NCBI GenBank assembly: GCA_947644595.1
Contig: CANSAE010000002.1
Coordinates: 1 to 64,000, forward strand
DNA: 64,000 nt
Direction: 5' to 3'
Source of the DNA: an uncultured Clostridia bacterium
Lineage (GTDB): Bacteria; Bacillota; Clostridia; Oscillospirales; Oscillospiraceae
The notes beneath the pieces were generated by a model that was given only the letters and a program-made list of their open reading frames with translations, made no database searches and was not told where the DNA came from. The position numbers and the translations under genes were made by a program. Shown piece by piece: positions 27,587 through 35,724 of this stretch (the stretch's first letter is position 1; each line of letters starts with the position of its first letter).

Positions 27587-28699
27587 TTAGTCCTCCAATG
27601 CTTTGTCGTACACCGCTTCCACGTTCCGGGCAAAAATTTCCCCGGTGAAGCGTTCCCTGTAGATCTCCGCGGCCCGTTTGCGCATGTGGGCGAACAGGGC
27701 GGGGTCATCTATGATGCGCCTGATGCGGTCCGCCATGGCGGCGCTGTCCCGGCTGGGAAAGAGAAAGCCGTCCTCGCCCTCGTCCACCATCCAGGGATTG
27801 CCGCCGTAATCGCTGGCCACCACTGGGATGCCCAGGCTGAAGGCCTCGATCATGGCGAGACTGGATGCCTCCGTGCCGTAAGACGCGTTGAGCTGCACAT
27901 CCAGAATGCTCAAAATCGGCGCCACATTCCGCACGAATCCGGCGAAAATCACCTGATCGTCCAGCCCCAGTTCAGTGCATTTGGCCCGGACGGTGGGTTC
28001 AAAGCTGCCCTCCCCGGCGATGATGAGCTTCACCGGCCGGCCCGCGTCTGCCAGATGCTTCACGGCTTCCAGAATGTACAGGTGGCCTTTGTAATCCTCT
28101 ATGCGGGCCATGATACCCAGCACGAAATCGCCGTTTTGGATGCCGTACTGCGCCCGCAGGGCTTCGCACTCGGAGTCGGGTGCCTGCTGTACGGCCTCCA
28201 CGCCGTTCATCATGACCGTGATGAGCTTGGGGTCAATACCGCCATCGGTGAGATTTTCCTTGCACGCCTCGCTCACGGCGATGATACGGTCGGCATAATG
28301 CTCGTTGACGGTCTTATTCACCCAGCGGCCGGGGTTCTTCTTGATGCGCTCCGGCACGGGGAAAGCGGAGTGCCGGGTGTACACGATCTTCGCGCCGGTC
28401 CCTTTGGCAGCGATGCGCCCGGACATGGCCCCGTGGGTATGCACGATATCAGGCCTCTCGGCATTGATGACCGTTTTCAACGCCCGGACGGCCTGCAGGG
28501 AAAAGGACTTGTCCCCCATGCCCGGGACCTCAATGACGGTTGTATCCAGTTTGAGGACCTCGGGCTTCAGTTGGCTGTTTTCCGGCAGGATTACCTTGAC
28601 CTCGTACTTTGTGCGGTCGTAGTATTTCAGAAAATTGATGAGGCAGCGGCCTGCGCCGCCGATGTTCGTGTCGCTGATGATGTTCAGTACCTTTGTCAT
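27587..28699 (-). CDS. GT4 family glycosyltransferase
   Basis: A 370-residue retaining GT-B enzyme. Signatures are SDTNIGGAGRCLINFLKYY at the N-terminus, DIVHTHGAMSGRIAAK, the KLIIAGEGSF nucleotide-sugar region and EASSLAMIEAFSLGIPVVASD with the E-x7-E motif. The product is cytosolic or membrane-associated and adds a sugar to a lipid-linked acceptor in envelope polymer synthesis. It overlaps the ligase gene by four bases (ATGA). The donor sugar cannot be told from sequence. Confidence 0.88.
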   Translation of the reverse strand: MTKVLNIISDTNIGGAGRCLINFLKYYDRTKYEVKVILPENSQLKPEVLKLDTTVIEVPGMGDKSFSLQAVRALKTVINAERPDIVHTHGAMSGRIAAKGTGAKIVYTRHSAFPVPERIKKNPGRWVNKTVNEHYADRIIAVSEACKENLTDGGIDPKLITVMMNGVEAVQQAPDSECEALRAQYGIQNGDFVLGIMARIEDYKGHLYILEAVKHLADAGRPVKLIIAGEGSFEPTVRAKCTELGLDDQVIFAGFVRNVAPILSILDVQLNASYGTEASSLAMIEAFSLGIPVVASDYGGNPWMVDEGEDGFLFPSRDSAAMADRIRRIIDDPALFAHMRKRAAEIYRERFTGEIFARNVEAVYDKALED

Positions 28700-30129
28700 G
28701 CCGCATCCTCCTCCCGCAGCTTGGTGAACAGCAGATAGATGCCCAAAAATCCCCAGAACAGGAGCATCACCCGGTAATTGTAAAATGTGTAATCAAACAT
28801 GCTCTGAACGGCGAAGCCCGCGATGGCGGCAATGCCGGCGGTCTGGAACATCCGGTGCTCTCTGTCCGCCTCGTGGGCCACGGCGGTACACAGGCTGCGG
28901 AAGCCGGAAAATACCGCGATGACCAGCAGCGCCACTCCGCAGATGCCCGTATCCGCCATGGTCTGCAAAAGCAGGTTGTGGGCATGGGGGGCGGAGATTG
29001 TGCCCAGGGAATAGGCGGGATACAGAACGTTGAACGCAGCCTGTCCGGGTCCCACGCCGCAGAACCAGTAGTCCTTCAGCATGGCCACGGTACCCAGCCA
29101 GATGTACACCCGGTAAGAGGTGGAGGTGTCTGTCATATCGCCGATGCTCATGAGCCGCTGCAGGATGGAATCCGGCAGGACGAAAGGCGCGGCGATGAGG
29201 GCCAGCACACCCACCAGCAAAAACCGCCGGTCATACATCACCATAAAGATCGCCGCCGCCAGGCAGATGCCCAGCCAGCAGCCCCGGGAATAGGTCAGCA
29301 CCATGCACAGCATCATGATGCCGAAGCAGCTCGCCCAGAAAATGCGTTTGAGCCAGGTCTTGGCTGAGAACAAAAAGCCCACGCAAAGGGGAATGGCCAG
29401 CAGGAAGTATTCCCCCAGCACATTGGGGTTGCCCAGGGTGGAATACACCCGGAACCCTGCGCCGAAATAGTCGCTGTCCAGCCAGGCTCCGTGCCACTGG
29501 TTGGGGGCGAAATACTGGTAAAAGCCATACATTGCCACCAGCACACCCACGAGCACCAGCAGGGCGGAAACGGTTTTCAGCTGTTTGTAAGTGGTGATGC
29601 TGTTGGTCAGCGCGATGAAAAACAGTGCGAAAGCACAGAACATGGCGGAGACCGGCAGACTCGCCCCCCGGGTCACGGAGGTGAAGGCCGCGCACAGATA
29701 CACCAGGGCGAAGCAGTACACGAACTTGTTCACCGGGAAATACACCAGCTTGCGCTCCGGGTCACAGCCGAAGGTCAAAATCAGGGAGCAAAACGCCACC
29801 AGCACCAGACCCAGCACCGCCATGGTGGGCAGCACCGGTGCCAGCAGTACCGCCAGCCCGGACCAGATCACCGGCCTGCGGAAGATGCTGTGCACTGTTA
29901 CCTTGTCCAGCCGGACGGTATGAAACAGCTTGTACAGTAACCGCTGAACGGTCAAAAACAGCCGGTAAAAAACACTGCTTTGGCTGCGGGCCTCGCCGGA
30001 TGGCTGACGCAAGAACCACTGGATAATGGGGCTGCCGCTCCACTGCCGGGAGAACCACCCGGCGATGGAAGCGATGATATGATAGATCAGGCTTTTTTGA
30101 ATGCTGCCGATGATAAAGCCGTAATTCAT
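28696..30129 (-). CDS. O-antigen ligase/polymerase family (Wzy_C) membrane protein
   Basis: 477 residues with about 10-12 membrane segments and the large outer loop and motifs of the O-antigen ligase family (FRVYSTLGNPNVLGEYFLLA; TYSRGCWLGI; GVGPGQAAFN; APHAHNLLLQTMADTGI). Such proteins polymerise or transfer lipid-linked glycans outside the membrane. In a Gram-positive-type envelope the acceptor is probably a wall polymer. I chose the ATG six bases after AGGAGGG instead of the upstream start. This is the first gene of the operon and sits behind a good promoter. Confidence 0.87.
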   Translation of the reverse strand: MNYGFIIGSIQKSLIYHIIASIAGWFSRQWSGSPIIQWFLRQPSGEARSQSSVFYRLFLTVQRLLYKLFHTVRLDKVTVHSIFRRPVIWSGLAVLLAPVLPTMAVLGLVLVAFCSLILTFGCDPERKLVYFPVNKFVYCFALVYLCAAFTSVTRGASLPVSAMFCAFALFFIALTNSITTYKQLKTVSALLVLVGVLVAMYGFYQYFAPNQWHGAWLDSDYFGAGFRVYSTLGNPNVLGEYFLLAIPLCVGFLFSAKTWLKRIFWASCFGIMMLCMVLTYSRGCWLGICLAAAIFMVMYDRRFLLVGVLALIAAPFVLPDSILQRLMSIGDMTDTSTSYRVYIWLGTVAMLKDYWFCGVGPGQAAFNVLYPAYSLGTISAPHAHNLLLQTMADTGICGVALLVIAVFSGFRSLCTAVAHEADREHRMFQTAGIAAIAGFAVQSMFDYTFYNYRVMLLFWGFLGIYLLFTKLREEDAA

Positions 30130-30164
30130 GCAAGCCCTCCTTTTTCCCATATAATAACCAATTT

Positions 30165-30193
30165 ATCATAACAGAAAAACCCATATTTGTAAA
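30165..30193 (-). promoter_or_regulatory. Promoter of the envelope polysaccharide operon
   Basis: On the minus strand TTTACA, 17 bases, TATGAT, about 35 bases before the ligase start. Confidence 0.7.
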
Positions 30194-30221
30194 TCACGGG
30201 AAATGTAAACTTTTACAAAAC

Positions 30222-30247
30222 AAGGGCGAGGAGTTCTCCTCGCCCTT
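30222..30247 (-). terminator. Terminator of the LUD-greA unit
   Basis: AAGGGCGAGGAG pairs with CTCCTCGCCCTT directly after the greA stop codon. It is AT-rich on the downstream side. Confidence 0.88.
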
Positions 30248-30248
30248 T

Positions 30249-30752
30249 TCAATATTTTGTGATGGGCAGATCTTCATCGTCCGTCCCCTTTTCGATGTGC
30301 ATGATCTTTGCGTCGTAGCCATATTTCTCATTCACCTGAATATGCACCACGTCCCCCACTTTGCGGCCCAGCAGGGCGCTGCCCACGGGGGATTCCTTGC
30401 TGATAAGCCCCTTCAGCGGGTTTTGCCGAAGGGTGGTCACGATGCGGAACACAGCTTCCTCGTTTTCGTCCTCCATGAACACCGTCACCGTGTCAAACAG
30501 CCCCACCTCGTCCGCGGCGGACTCGGTGCCGATGACCACGGCGGTGGCGATCATCCTTTCCAGATAGCGGATGCGGCTGTCGTTGTGGTTCTTCTCCCGC
30601 TTTGCGGCCTTGTACTCAAAGTTTTCCGACAGGTCCCCGAAGGCCCGGGCCACCTTGACCTCCTCAATCAGCTGGGGCCGCAGAACGTTGCGCCGGTGTT
30701 CCAGCTCCTCCTGCATTTTCTGGATGTCGATTTTCGTCAACTCGTCATGCAT
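30249..30752 (-). CDS. greA: Transcript cleavage factor GreA/GreB family
   Basis: 167 residues. The N-terminal coiled coil carries the acidic tip in FGDLSENFEYKAAKREK. The C-terminal FKBP-like domain contains the typical SPVGSALLGRKVGDVV. GreA enters the RNA polymerase secondary channel and stimulates cleavage of backtracked RNA. It lies three bases after a LUD-domain gene in the same unit, which is not a usual greA neighbour. The C-terminal extension (GTDDEDLPITKY) is slightly longer than typical, and a second, canonical greA elsewhere in the genome is possible. Confidence 0.88.
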   Translation of the reverse strand: MHDELTKIDIQKMQEELEHRRNVLRPQLIEEVKVARAFGDLSENFEYKAAKREKNHNDSRIRYLERMIATAVVIGTESAADEVGLFDTVTVFMEDENEEAVFRIVTTLRQNPLKGLISKESPVGSALLGRKVGDVVHIQVNEKYGYDAKIMHIEKGTDDEDLPITKY

Positions 30753-30755
30753 GGC

Positions 30756-31358
30756 TCAGTATCCCAGCTCCTCATTGATGATGACGACTTCACAGTCCTT
30801 TACGCCGTTCAGCTTACGGTAAAACACGCTCAATCCCCGGCAGATGCGCTCCGGACTGTCGCAGTCGTAGCACTTCATCTCCGAGGACAGGGCGCAAGGG
30901 GTCTTGCGGTCCAGACGCTTGGCGTTCAGTGGCGCGGCGATGTTCCGGGCCCGCCACAGGGCGCTTTCAAAGTCCGGGGCGATCTTGTTCACGCCGATGA
31001 TGATGTACACCTTTTCCCGGCCGTACTGGGCGGCGGCGATGCGGTTGCCCGTGCCGTCGATGTTGATGATCTCCCCGGTCTCCGCCACGCCGTTGGCGCT
31101 GGTTAGGTACACCTGTGCCTGGGCGGACACGTCGTTGGCGTCGGGGGAAGTCTGCTTCCAGTGCCAGGAGACACTGTTATGGTCCTTGAGGGCCTCGAAC
31201 AGGCCCAGGGCCTCAATGGTCTTGCTGCCGCCGATGCCCACGGTCTTACCGTTGACCGCCGCGGCGATGGCCTTGACGGCTTCCACTCCGGTCTCGTAGT
31301 ACGACACCATGAAGCCGTTCTTTTCCAGATTTTCCGTCAATTTTTTAATGTTCGGCAT
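30756..31358 (-). CDS. LUD-domain protein (LutC/YkgG-like, DUF162)
   Basis: 200 residues matching the stand-alone LUD family: LTENLEKNGFMVSYYETGVEAV, GKTVGIGGSKTIEALGL, YLTSANGVAETGEIINIDGTG and the C-terminal cysteine cluster CALSSEMKCYDCDSPERICRG. In LutABC this domain takes part in lactate oxidation. Here no LutA or LutB is adjacent, and the stand-alone form with a cysteine tail has no firm function. The start is set by AAAGGAGC. It is likely co-transcribed with greA. Confidence 0.83.
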   Translation of the reverse strand: MPNIKKLTENLEKNGFMVSYYETGVEAVKAIAAAVNGKTVGIGGSKTIEALGLFEALKDHNSVSWHWKQTSPDANDVSAQAQVYLTSANGVAETGEIINIDGTGNRIAAAQYGREKVYIIIGVNKIAPDFESALWRARNIAAPLNAKRLDRKTPCALSSEMKCYDCDSPERICRGLSVFYRKLNGVKDCEVVIINEELGY

Positions 31359-31451
31359 ATGTAGCTCCTTTCGTCTTTTCCCGGCATTATGTTCCGGGCC
31401 CGCCCCTATTGGGCATTTGCCCAATTCAACGGGTAGTCTTCGTTTTCGTTT

Positions 31452-31524
31452 GTAGGGGAGGGTTCTAAACCCTCCCGCTTTCTGCATGGGGTCGTGCGCA
31501 TAGGTGACTGTATCCTGCCCCTAC
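31452..31524. repeat. Dispersed GTAGGGG...CCCCTAC element, copy 1
   Basis: A 73-bp element with ends GTAGGGG and CCCCTAC and an internal GGAGGGTT-CTA-AACCCTCCC palindrome. A related element lies at 32336-32413. Together with a TTGGGCA/TGCCCAA palindrome near 31408-31424 it fills the 219-bp gap between the LUD and DUF4241 genes, in which I see no gene. Confidence 0.55.
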
Positions 31525-31577
31525 GGCTTCGATCGTATATTTCTGTGAACGGGCAGGGGACGGGCCCCGCCTATTTG

Positions 31578-32306
31578 TTATGAAAACAGTTCCGGATACA
31601 CCAGCGGGAGCACCAGTTCCGTCAGGCGGTTATCTTTATCAAATCCCCAATAGGGGTTGTACACACCCTGCCCCAGCCCGGCGCTGAGGATGGGCACGGT
31701 ATAGTCCGTACCGGGGATGGTCCACATGGCATACAGGTCCGTTTCCACCAGGGGAAGCAGCTCGCTGTGGATCAGGTCCTGCCCCTTGTCGTAGCAGCGG
31801 TTCATGTACGCGGCGAAGGGCAGCTCCGTCACCTCGTCCGCCAGGCACAAAACGCCGGTCTCGATGTTCACTCCGGGGAACACCATGGGGTCGTCGGCCT
31901 GCCAGGCCTTCATACCCAGAGGCATGGCGATCTCGTGGCGCACGGTGAGGGCGTCGGAAAATTTGATTTTCACCGCGCTGACGACCTTCCCGGTCATTTT
32001 TGTGTCCAGCACCGCGGCGAACACCGGGTATTTCCCCGGCTGCACCGCCCGCTCCGTGGGGTTGGCCAGATTGGACCCCAGATAGCACGGATCGCAGGGC
32101 AGCGGCCGCACTCCGGGGTGGTCCATGTCTCCCACCTTCACCAGTTTCACGGTCCTGCCGTCGGTGAACAGCCCGTTCAGCACGCCTGGCTCTACTCGGA
32201 GCTTCTGGCAGCGGTTCTGATTTTGCTGCCGCGCGCTGATGAAGTTCATGCGCATGGCCTCGGCGTTGGCTTCGCCGTGTTTTTTGAAAATGTCAAACAG
32301 TCCCAT
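31578..32306 (-). CDS. DUF4241-like protein
   Basis: 242 residues, cytosolic. Family-like features are LPCDPCYLGSNLANPTERAV near residue 75, the GKYPVFAAVLDTKMTGKVVSAVKIKFSD block and the C-terminal acidic stretch PYWGFDKDNRLTELVLPL. These match DUF4241 as I know it, though I could not align it. The start follows AGGAGGACT. It is flanked on both sides by dispersed palindromic elements of the same family. Confidence 0.6.
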   Translation of the reverse strand: MGLFDIFKKHGEANAEAMRMNFISARQQNQNRCQKLRVEPGVLNGLFTDGRTVKLVKVGDMDHPGVRPLPCDPCYLGSNLANPTERAVQPGKYPVFAAVLDTKMTGKVVSAVKIKFSDALTVRHEIAMPLGMKAWQADDPMVFPGVNIETGVLCLADEVTELPFAAYMNRCYDKGQDLIHSELLPLVETDLYAMWTIPGTDYTVPILSAGLGQGVYNPYWGFDKDNRLTELVLPLVYPELFS

Positions 32307-32335
32307 AGGGGAGTCCTCCTTAGTGATTGAGAATC

Positions 32336-32413
32336 CGTAGGGGCGGGTTCCAAAACCGCCCGGGGTATTCTTTGACGTTGTGTTTGCGGGCCGGTTTGAA
32401 ACCCACTCCTACG
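32336..32413. repeat. Dispersed GTAGGGG...CCTACG element, copy 2
   Basis: The ends CGTAGGGGCGGGTT and AACCCACTCCTACG are inverted copies with a few mismatches, giving about 22 bp of terminal inverted repeat. The right end supplies the stop codon (TAG in CTACG) of the PfkB kinase gene, so the element abuts or has inserted into that gene's 3' end. Confidence 0.6.
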
Positions 32414-33296
32414 AGAAAGATTCCCACGATTCCGGCACATCCGCGCCTTTGCGGGAGACCACGATCGCCGCGGCACGGTTCGCCCGGTCCAGCGCCGTTT
32501 CCAGCGCCATGCCCTGATGCAGGCAGCCCAGCAGTACCCCGGCGTGGGTATCCCCGGCGCCGATGGTGTCTGCCACCATGACTGCCGGGGCCGGTACCCG
32601 CAGCAGCGTTCCGTCCGCTTTGCGGCACAGACAGCCGGCACGTCCCAGGGTGATGACCACGATGTTTCCTGTGCGTCCTCCCAGCGTGACCGCCGCTGCT
32701 TCCGGGGAGGTTTTCCCGGATAAGGTGAGTGCCTCCGTTTCATTCAAATGCAAAATGGGCCTCAGCGCAAGAACGCGGTCCTGTCGGGCGGTATCCAGCA
32801 GCACGCCCTGGGGGCCCGGCGCGTAAAGCACTGCCGTTTCCCGGCAGTCCTCCAGCCAGGACAGCGTGTCTCCCGCTGTGGGCTCCTGCAGTTCCATGCC
32901 GCAGATGTAGACCATGGCATACCGCCCCGGCAGGGCGTCCAGCATCGTTCGGGTGATGCGGTATTCCGCGCCCCGCACGGACAAAAAGGTCCGTTCGCCG
33001 TTTTCCTCCACCAGACAGTAGCAGCAGCCGTTTTCCTCTGGTACCCGGGCGAGAATAGGTACGCCCCGGGCAGAAAGCTCCCGGGCGACCATGTCGCCGT
33101 AGACCCCTGTGCCTACCGGGGACAAAAATACCGGTGCCGCCCCGGCGAGCCGCGCCGCCCGGAACACGTTCCAGCCGCACCCGCCCACGGCAAAGCTTTG
33201 GCCCTTCGGCTGGAGGTCGTCCCCGGTTCGGGGCAGGCGTTCCAGCCCGATGATGACATCCACACAAGTGGACCCGATGATGAGAAGCTGATCCAT
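32409..33296 (-). CDS. PfkB-family carbohydrate/nucleoside kinase
   Basis: 295 residues of the ribokinase superfamily. The N-terminal GGCGWNVFRAARLAG binds substrate and the C-terminal ADTIGAGDTHAGVLLG carries the catalytic Asp and anion hole. The substrate could be a sugar or nucleoside and cannot be read from sequence. The start follows AGGAGGT and a consensus promoter. The last codons and stop fall in a dispersed repeat, so the natural C-terminus may have been altered. Confidence 0.86.
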   Translation of the reverse strand: MDQLLIIGSTCVDVIIGLERLPRTGDDLQPKGQSFAVGGCGWNVFRAARLAGAAPVFLSPVGTGVYGDMVARELSARGVPILARVPEENGCCYCLVEENGERTFLSVRGAEYRITRTMLDALPGRYAMVYICGMELQEPTAGDTLSWLEDCRETAVLYAPGPQGVLLDTARQDRVLALRPILHLNETEALTLSGKTSPEAAAVTLGGRTGNIVVITLGRAGCLCRKADGTLLRVPAPAVMVADTIGAGDTHAGVLLGCLHQGMALETALDRANRAAAIVVSRKGADVPESWESFS

Positions 33297-33316
33297 GGCG
33301 ACCTCCTGATGCTGGT

Positions 33317-33345
33317 ATTATACCCTGTTTTTGCCGGATAGACAA
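33317..33345 (-). promoter_or_regulatory. Promoter of the PfkB kinase gene
   Basis: On the minus strand TTGTCT, 17 bases, TATAAT. Confidence 0.75.
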
Positions 33346-33362
33346 GCGGCATGTGAAAAACA

Positions 33363-33396
33363 GGACCGGGTAGTGCCCATTAGCACCACCCGGTCC
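33363..33396 (-). terminator. Terminator of the LCP-dUTPase unit
   Basis: GGACCGGGT.GTGC pairs with GCAC.ACCCGGTCC. On the minus strand it is followed by TGTTTTTC. Confidence 0.88.
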
Positions 33397-33407
33397 GGGA
33401 AATTCGG

Positions 33408-34535
33408 TCATTGATCTTCCAGTTCTTTCACCTGAAGCATCACCAGCGCCTGGGTCGCGCCCCGGTGCCCCTTTTCATTGGCGGCCTTGTACCACTGGCG
33501 GGCCTGCGCAATGTCCATATCCACACCTTCGCCCTTTTCATACATCTGGCCCAGACGGAACATAGCATCCACATGCCCCTGCTCCGCCGCGGCGGAGAAC
33601 CATTTTACCGCTTTGGCGAGATCCTGCTCCACGCCGAGACCGTTGGCGCACATATCCGCGTAAGCGTACCGGGCGTCCGCATGGTGCCGCCGTGCGGCCC
33701 GGTAGAAGAAATCCGCCGCTTTGGCAAGGTCCTGATCGACGCCCAAACCGTCCGTATAGAACACGCCCAGATTGAACAAGGCTTCCGCATTGCCCAGATC
33801 CGCGGCCATTTGCAGCCACTTGGCGGCTTCCGTGCAGTCATTTTTCGCATAGTAATAGCCGCCCACGGCGAGCTGCGCCTGTACATGACCCAGATTTGCT
33901 GCGATCTTGAAATATTCAATGGCGGTCTCGTTGCTCTGGGGCACGCCGTCGCCGTTCTTGTAGGACAGACCCTTGGCGAAGGCTTCATCGGCGCTGCGCT
34001 CGTCATCATCCCGGTAATCGTTGGGGTCGGGATGCTCGGGGGAGTATTCCGGTTCCGGCGCAGACGCTGGCGTGGGATCCGGAGCGGGAGCGGCACTGCC
34101 CGTGGAGCCAAAGCCGCCTTCGCCCCGCTGGGTGTCGGAAAGCTCTGTCACCGGGGTAAACTGGGGCACGCCGTAGGGCATGAACAGCATCTGGGCGATG
34201 CGTTCGCCGGGCTCAACGGTTTGCTGGACTTTGCCGTGATTGAGCAGGCTGACGAAAATTTCCCCCCGGTAGTCCGGGTCAATAACGGCGACCTTATTGC
34301 TGGGCGCCAGGCCGCGCTTGGAGGCCATGCCGGACCGGGCGAAAATCAGCCCCGCCACGCCCAATGGAATCTCCATAGCCAGGCCCGTGGGGATGAGCAC
34401 CGTTTCCCCGGGATAGATGGTGACCGGCGCGGCGATGCAGGCGCACAGGTCAAAGCCAGCAGCTCCGGGCGTGCCCTGGACGGGGATGACTGCGTTGGGG
34501 TCCGTTTTTTTGATATTGATGTTGAAATCCGGCAT
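33408..34535 (-). CDS. dUTP diphosphatase fused to a Sel1-repeat domain
   Basis: 375 residues. Residues 1-140 are a complete trimeric dUTPase with all five motifs: AAGFDL, RSGMASKRGL, VIDPDYRGEIFV, ERIAQMLF and the C-terminal RGEGGFGSTG. A proline/glutamate-rich linker (about 141-175) leads into five Sel1 repeats (about 178-370), for example FNLGVFYTDGLGVDQDLAKA. dUTPase converts dUTP to dUMP and keeps uracil out of DNA. Free-standing bacterial enzymes end at the GGFGSTG motif, so the Sel1 tail is an unusual addition, probably for protein contacts. A GTG three codons upstream overlaps the ribosome binding site, so the ATG is used. It lies 27 bases after the LCP gene. Confidence 0.88.
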   Translation of the reverse strand: MPDFNINIKKTDPNAVIPVQGTPGAAGFDLCACIAAPVTIYPGETVLIPTGLAMEIPLGVAGLIFARSGMASKRGLAPSNKVAVIDPDYRGEIFVSLLNHGKVQQTVEPGERIAQMLFMPYGVPQFTPVTELSDTQRGEGGFGSTGSAAPAPDPTPASAPEPEYSPEHPDPNDYRDDDERSADEAFAKGLSYKNGDGVPQSNETAIEYFKIAANLGHVQAQLAVGGYYYAKNDCTEAAKWLQMAADLGNAEALFNLGVFYTDGLGVDQDLAKAADFFYRAARRHHADARYAYADMCANGLGVEQDLAKAVKWFSAAAEQGHVDAMFRLGQMYEKGEGVDMDIAQARQWYKAANEKGHRGATQALVMLQVKELEDQ

Positions 34536-34562
34536 AGTGTACACTCCTAAAATTTTTTATTT

Positions 34563-35468
34563 TTACCAAGTCGGTTCATAGGGGTCAAACGCCGCCGTCA
34601 GAGCCTCGATGGCCGCGGCATCCGGCACGAAATACGACCCGCCGTTGATATACTGCGGCGTACCGGGGAGGGTCTGGGTGTCGAGCTGGGCAATGTCGCA
34701 CTGTAAAAGAGCCCGAATGAGCCAGATGCAGTTGCCCGGGGACAGGTCGGTCTGCATGTCCTTATACACTGTGCCCGCGGCGATGGGGGCCTTCACGATG
34801 AGCCAGGGGTCCAGCCACTGGTCCAGCGCGGCTTGCAGGAAGTCCCGCTGGACATTCACCCGTTCCAGGTCCGCCATGGCGTAGCCCGAGCGGTAGCGCA
34901 TAAGCTGTACCGCCTGTTCGCCGTTGAGCTTCTGGTAGCCCTGCTGCAGATGGATGTACAGGTCCTGGGCCGGGTCCTCATAGTCCATATCCATGGGGAC
35001 GTAGAACTTCACACCGCCGAAAGTATCCACGATGTCTTTAAACACATCGAAATTCACCAGCACATAACCGTCCGGGATGATGCCCAGGAGGGACTGCACC
35101 TCGCCCCTGAGCTGCCGCATTCCAGCCTCTCCGCCGCCGGCGGAAGCGCAGGCGGAATTCAGCTTGGGCGGATTATAGCCCTCGGTGTACGTATCCCGGG
35201 GCAAACTCAGCAGGGTAACAGTGTGTTCCTTGTCATTGATGGACAGCAGCATCATGGTGTCCGTGCGCATCCCGCCCTCGTCGGTGCCGGCCAGGAGGAT
35301 GTTGCAGATGCCGTTGCGCTTGTAGATCGTGTCCGCGGGTGCTTCCGGCATCCCAAACACGCTGCAATAGCCGATGAACAGCGCCACTGCCAGCAGCAGG
35401 CCGCAGATGGTCTTGCGGATGAAATGATGTTTTTTCCGTCTTTTCGGTTCTTTTGGTTCTCTTGCCAT
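34563..35468 (-). CDS. LytR-CpsA-Psr (LCP) family phosphotransferase
   Basis: 301 residues: a very basic cytosolic tail, one membrane segment (TICGLLLAVALFIGYC) and an outer LCP domain. Signatures are NILLAGTDEGGMRTDTMMLLS, SLPRDTY and the QQGYQKLNGEQAVQLMRYRSGY segment. LCP enzymes transfer undecaprenyl-linked polymers onto peptidoglycan, which fits the polymer synthesis genes elsewhere in this window. The frame is open 99 codons further upstream, but the ATG after GGAGA gives the normal topology. It has its own promoter and probably carries the dUTPase fusion as second gene. Confidence 0.88.
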   Translation of the reverse strand: MAREPKEPKRRKKHHFIRKTICGLLLAVALFIGYCSVFGMPEAPADTIYKRNGICNILLAGTDEGGMRTDTMMLLSINDKEHTVTLLSLPRDTYTEGYNPPKLNSACASAGGGEAGMRQLRGEVQSLLGIIPDGYVLVNFDVFKDIVDTFGGVKFYVPMDMDYEDPAQDLYIHLQQGYQKLNGEQAVQLMRYRSGYAMADLERVNVQRDFLQAALDQWLDPWLIVKAPIAAGTVYKDMQTDLSPGNCIWLIRALLQCDIAQLDTQTLPGTPQYINGGSYFVPDAAAIEALTAAFDPYEPTW

Positions 35469-35502
35469 GATGATTCTCCATAGGATAGAAGTAGCTTGTC
35501 TC

Positions 35503-35531
35503 ATTGTACCACAATTTCCGACCATGGGCAA
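35503..35531 (-). promoter_or_regulatory. Promoter of the LCP gene
   Basis: On the minus strand TTGCCC, 17 bases, TACAAT. Confidence 0.65.
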
Positions 35532-35642
35532 TGAAAAATGCCGGAAGGGGGACTGGAGGGCAGATTTTCCCCAGAATACAACAAATTTGCAAAGAAATCT
35601 ATAAAAAAGAGAAAACTTTCTGCGAAAAAGCCCGGACTTCCC

Positions 35643-35671
35643 TTTACTTTTTGGCGGGATTGTATTAGAAT
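35643..35671 (+). promoter_or_regulatory. Promoter of the pyruvate:ferredoxin oxidoreductase gene
   Basis: TTTACT, 17 bases, TAGAAT. Just downstream, TGTCGA and TCGACA form an inverted repeat with a six-base gap at 35674-35691, a candidate operator overlapping the expected start of transcription. It does not match the Rex consensus. Confidence 0.55.
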
Positions 35672-35724
35672 TTTGTCGAATGTCATCGACAGACAACTGT
35701 TGAAAACGATATGGAGGAAGAACT

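Noticed and set aside
35674..35691. Rex-type redox operator before the pyruvate:ferredoxin oxidoreductase
   Set aside because: The inverted repeat TGTCGA/TCGACA does not match the TTGTTAA...TTAACAA pattern of Rex sites.
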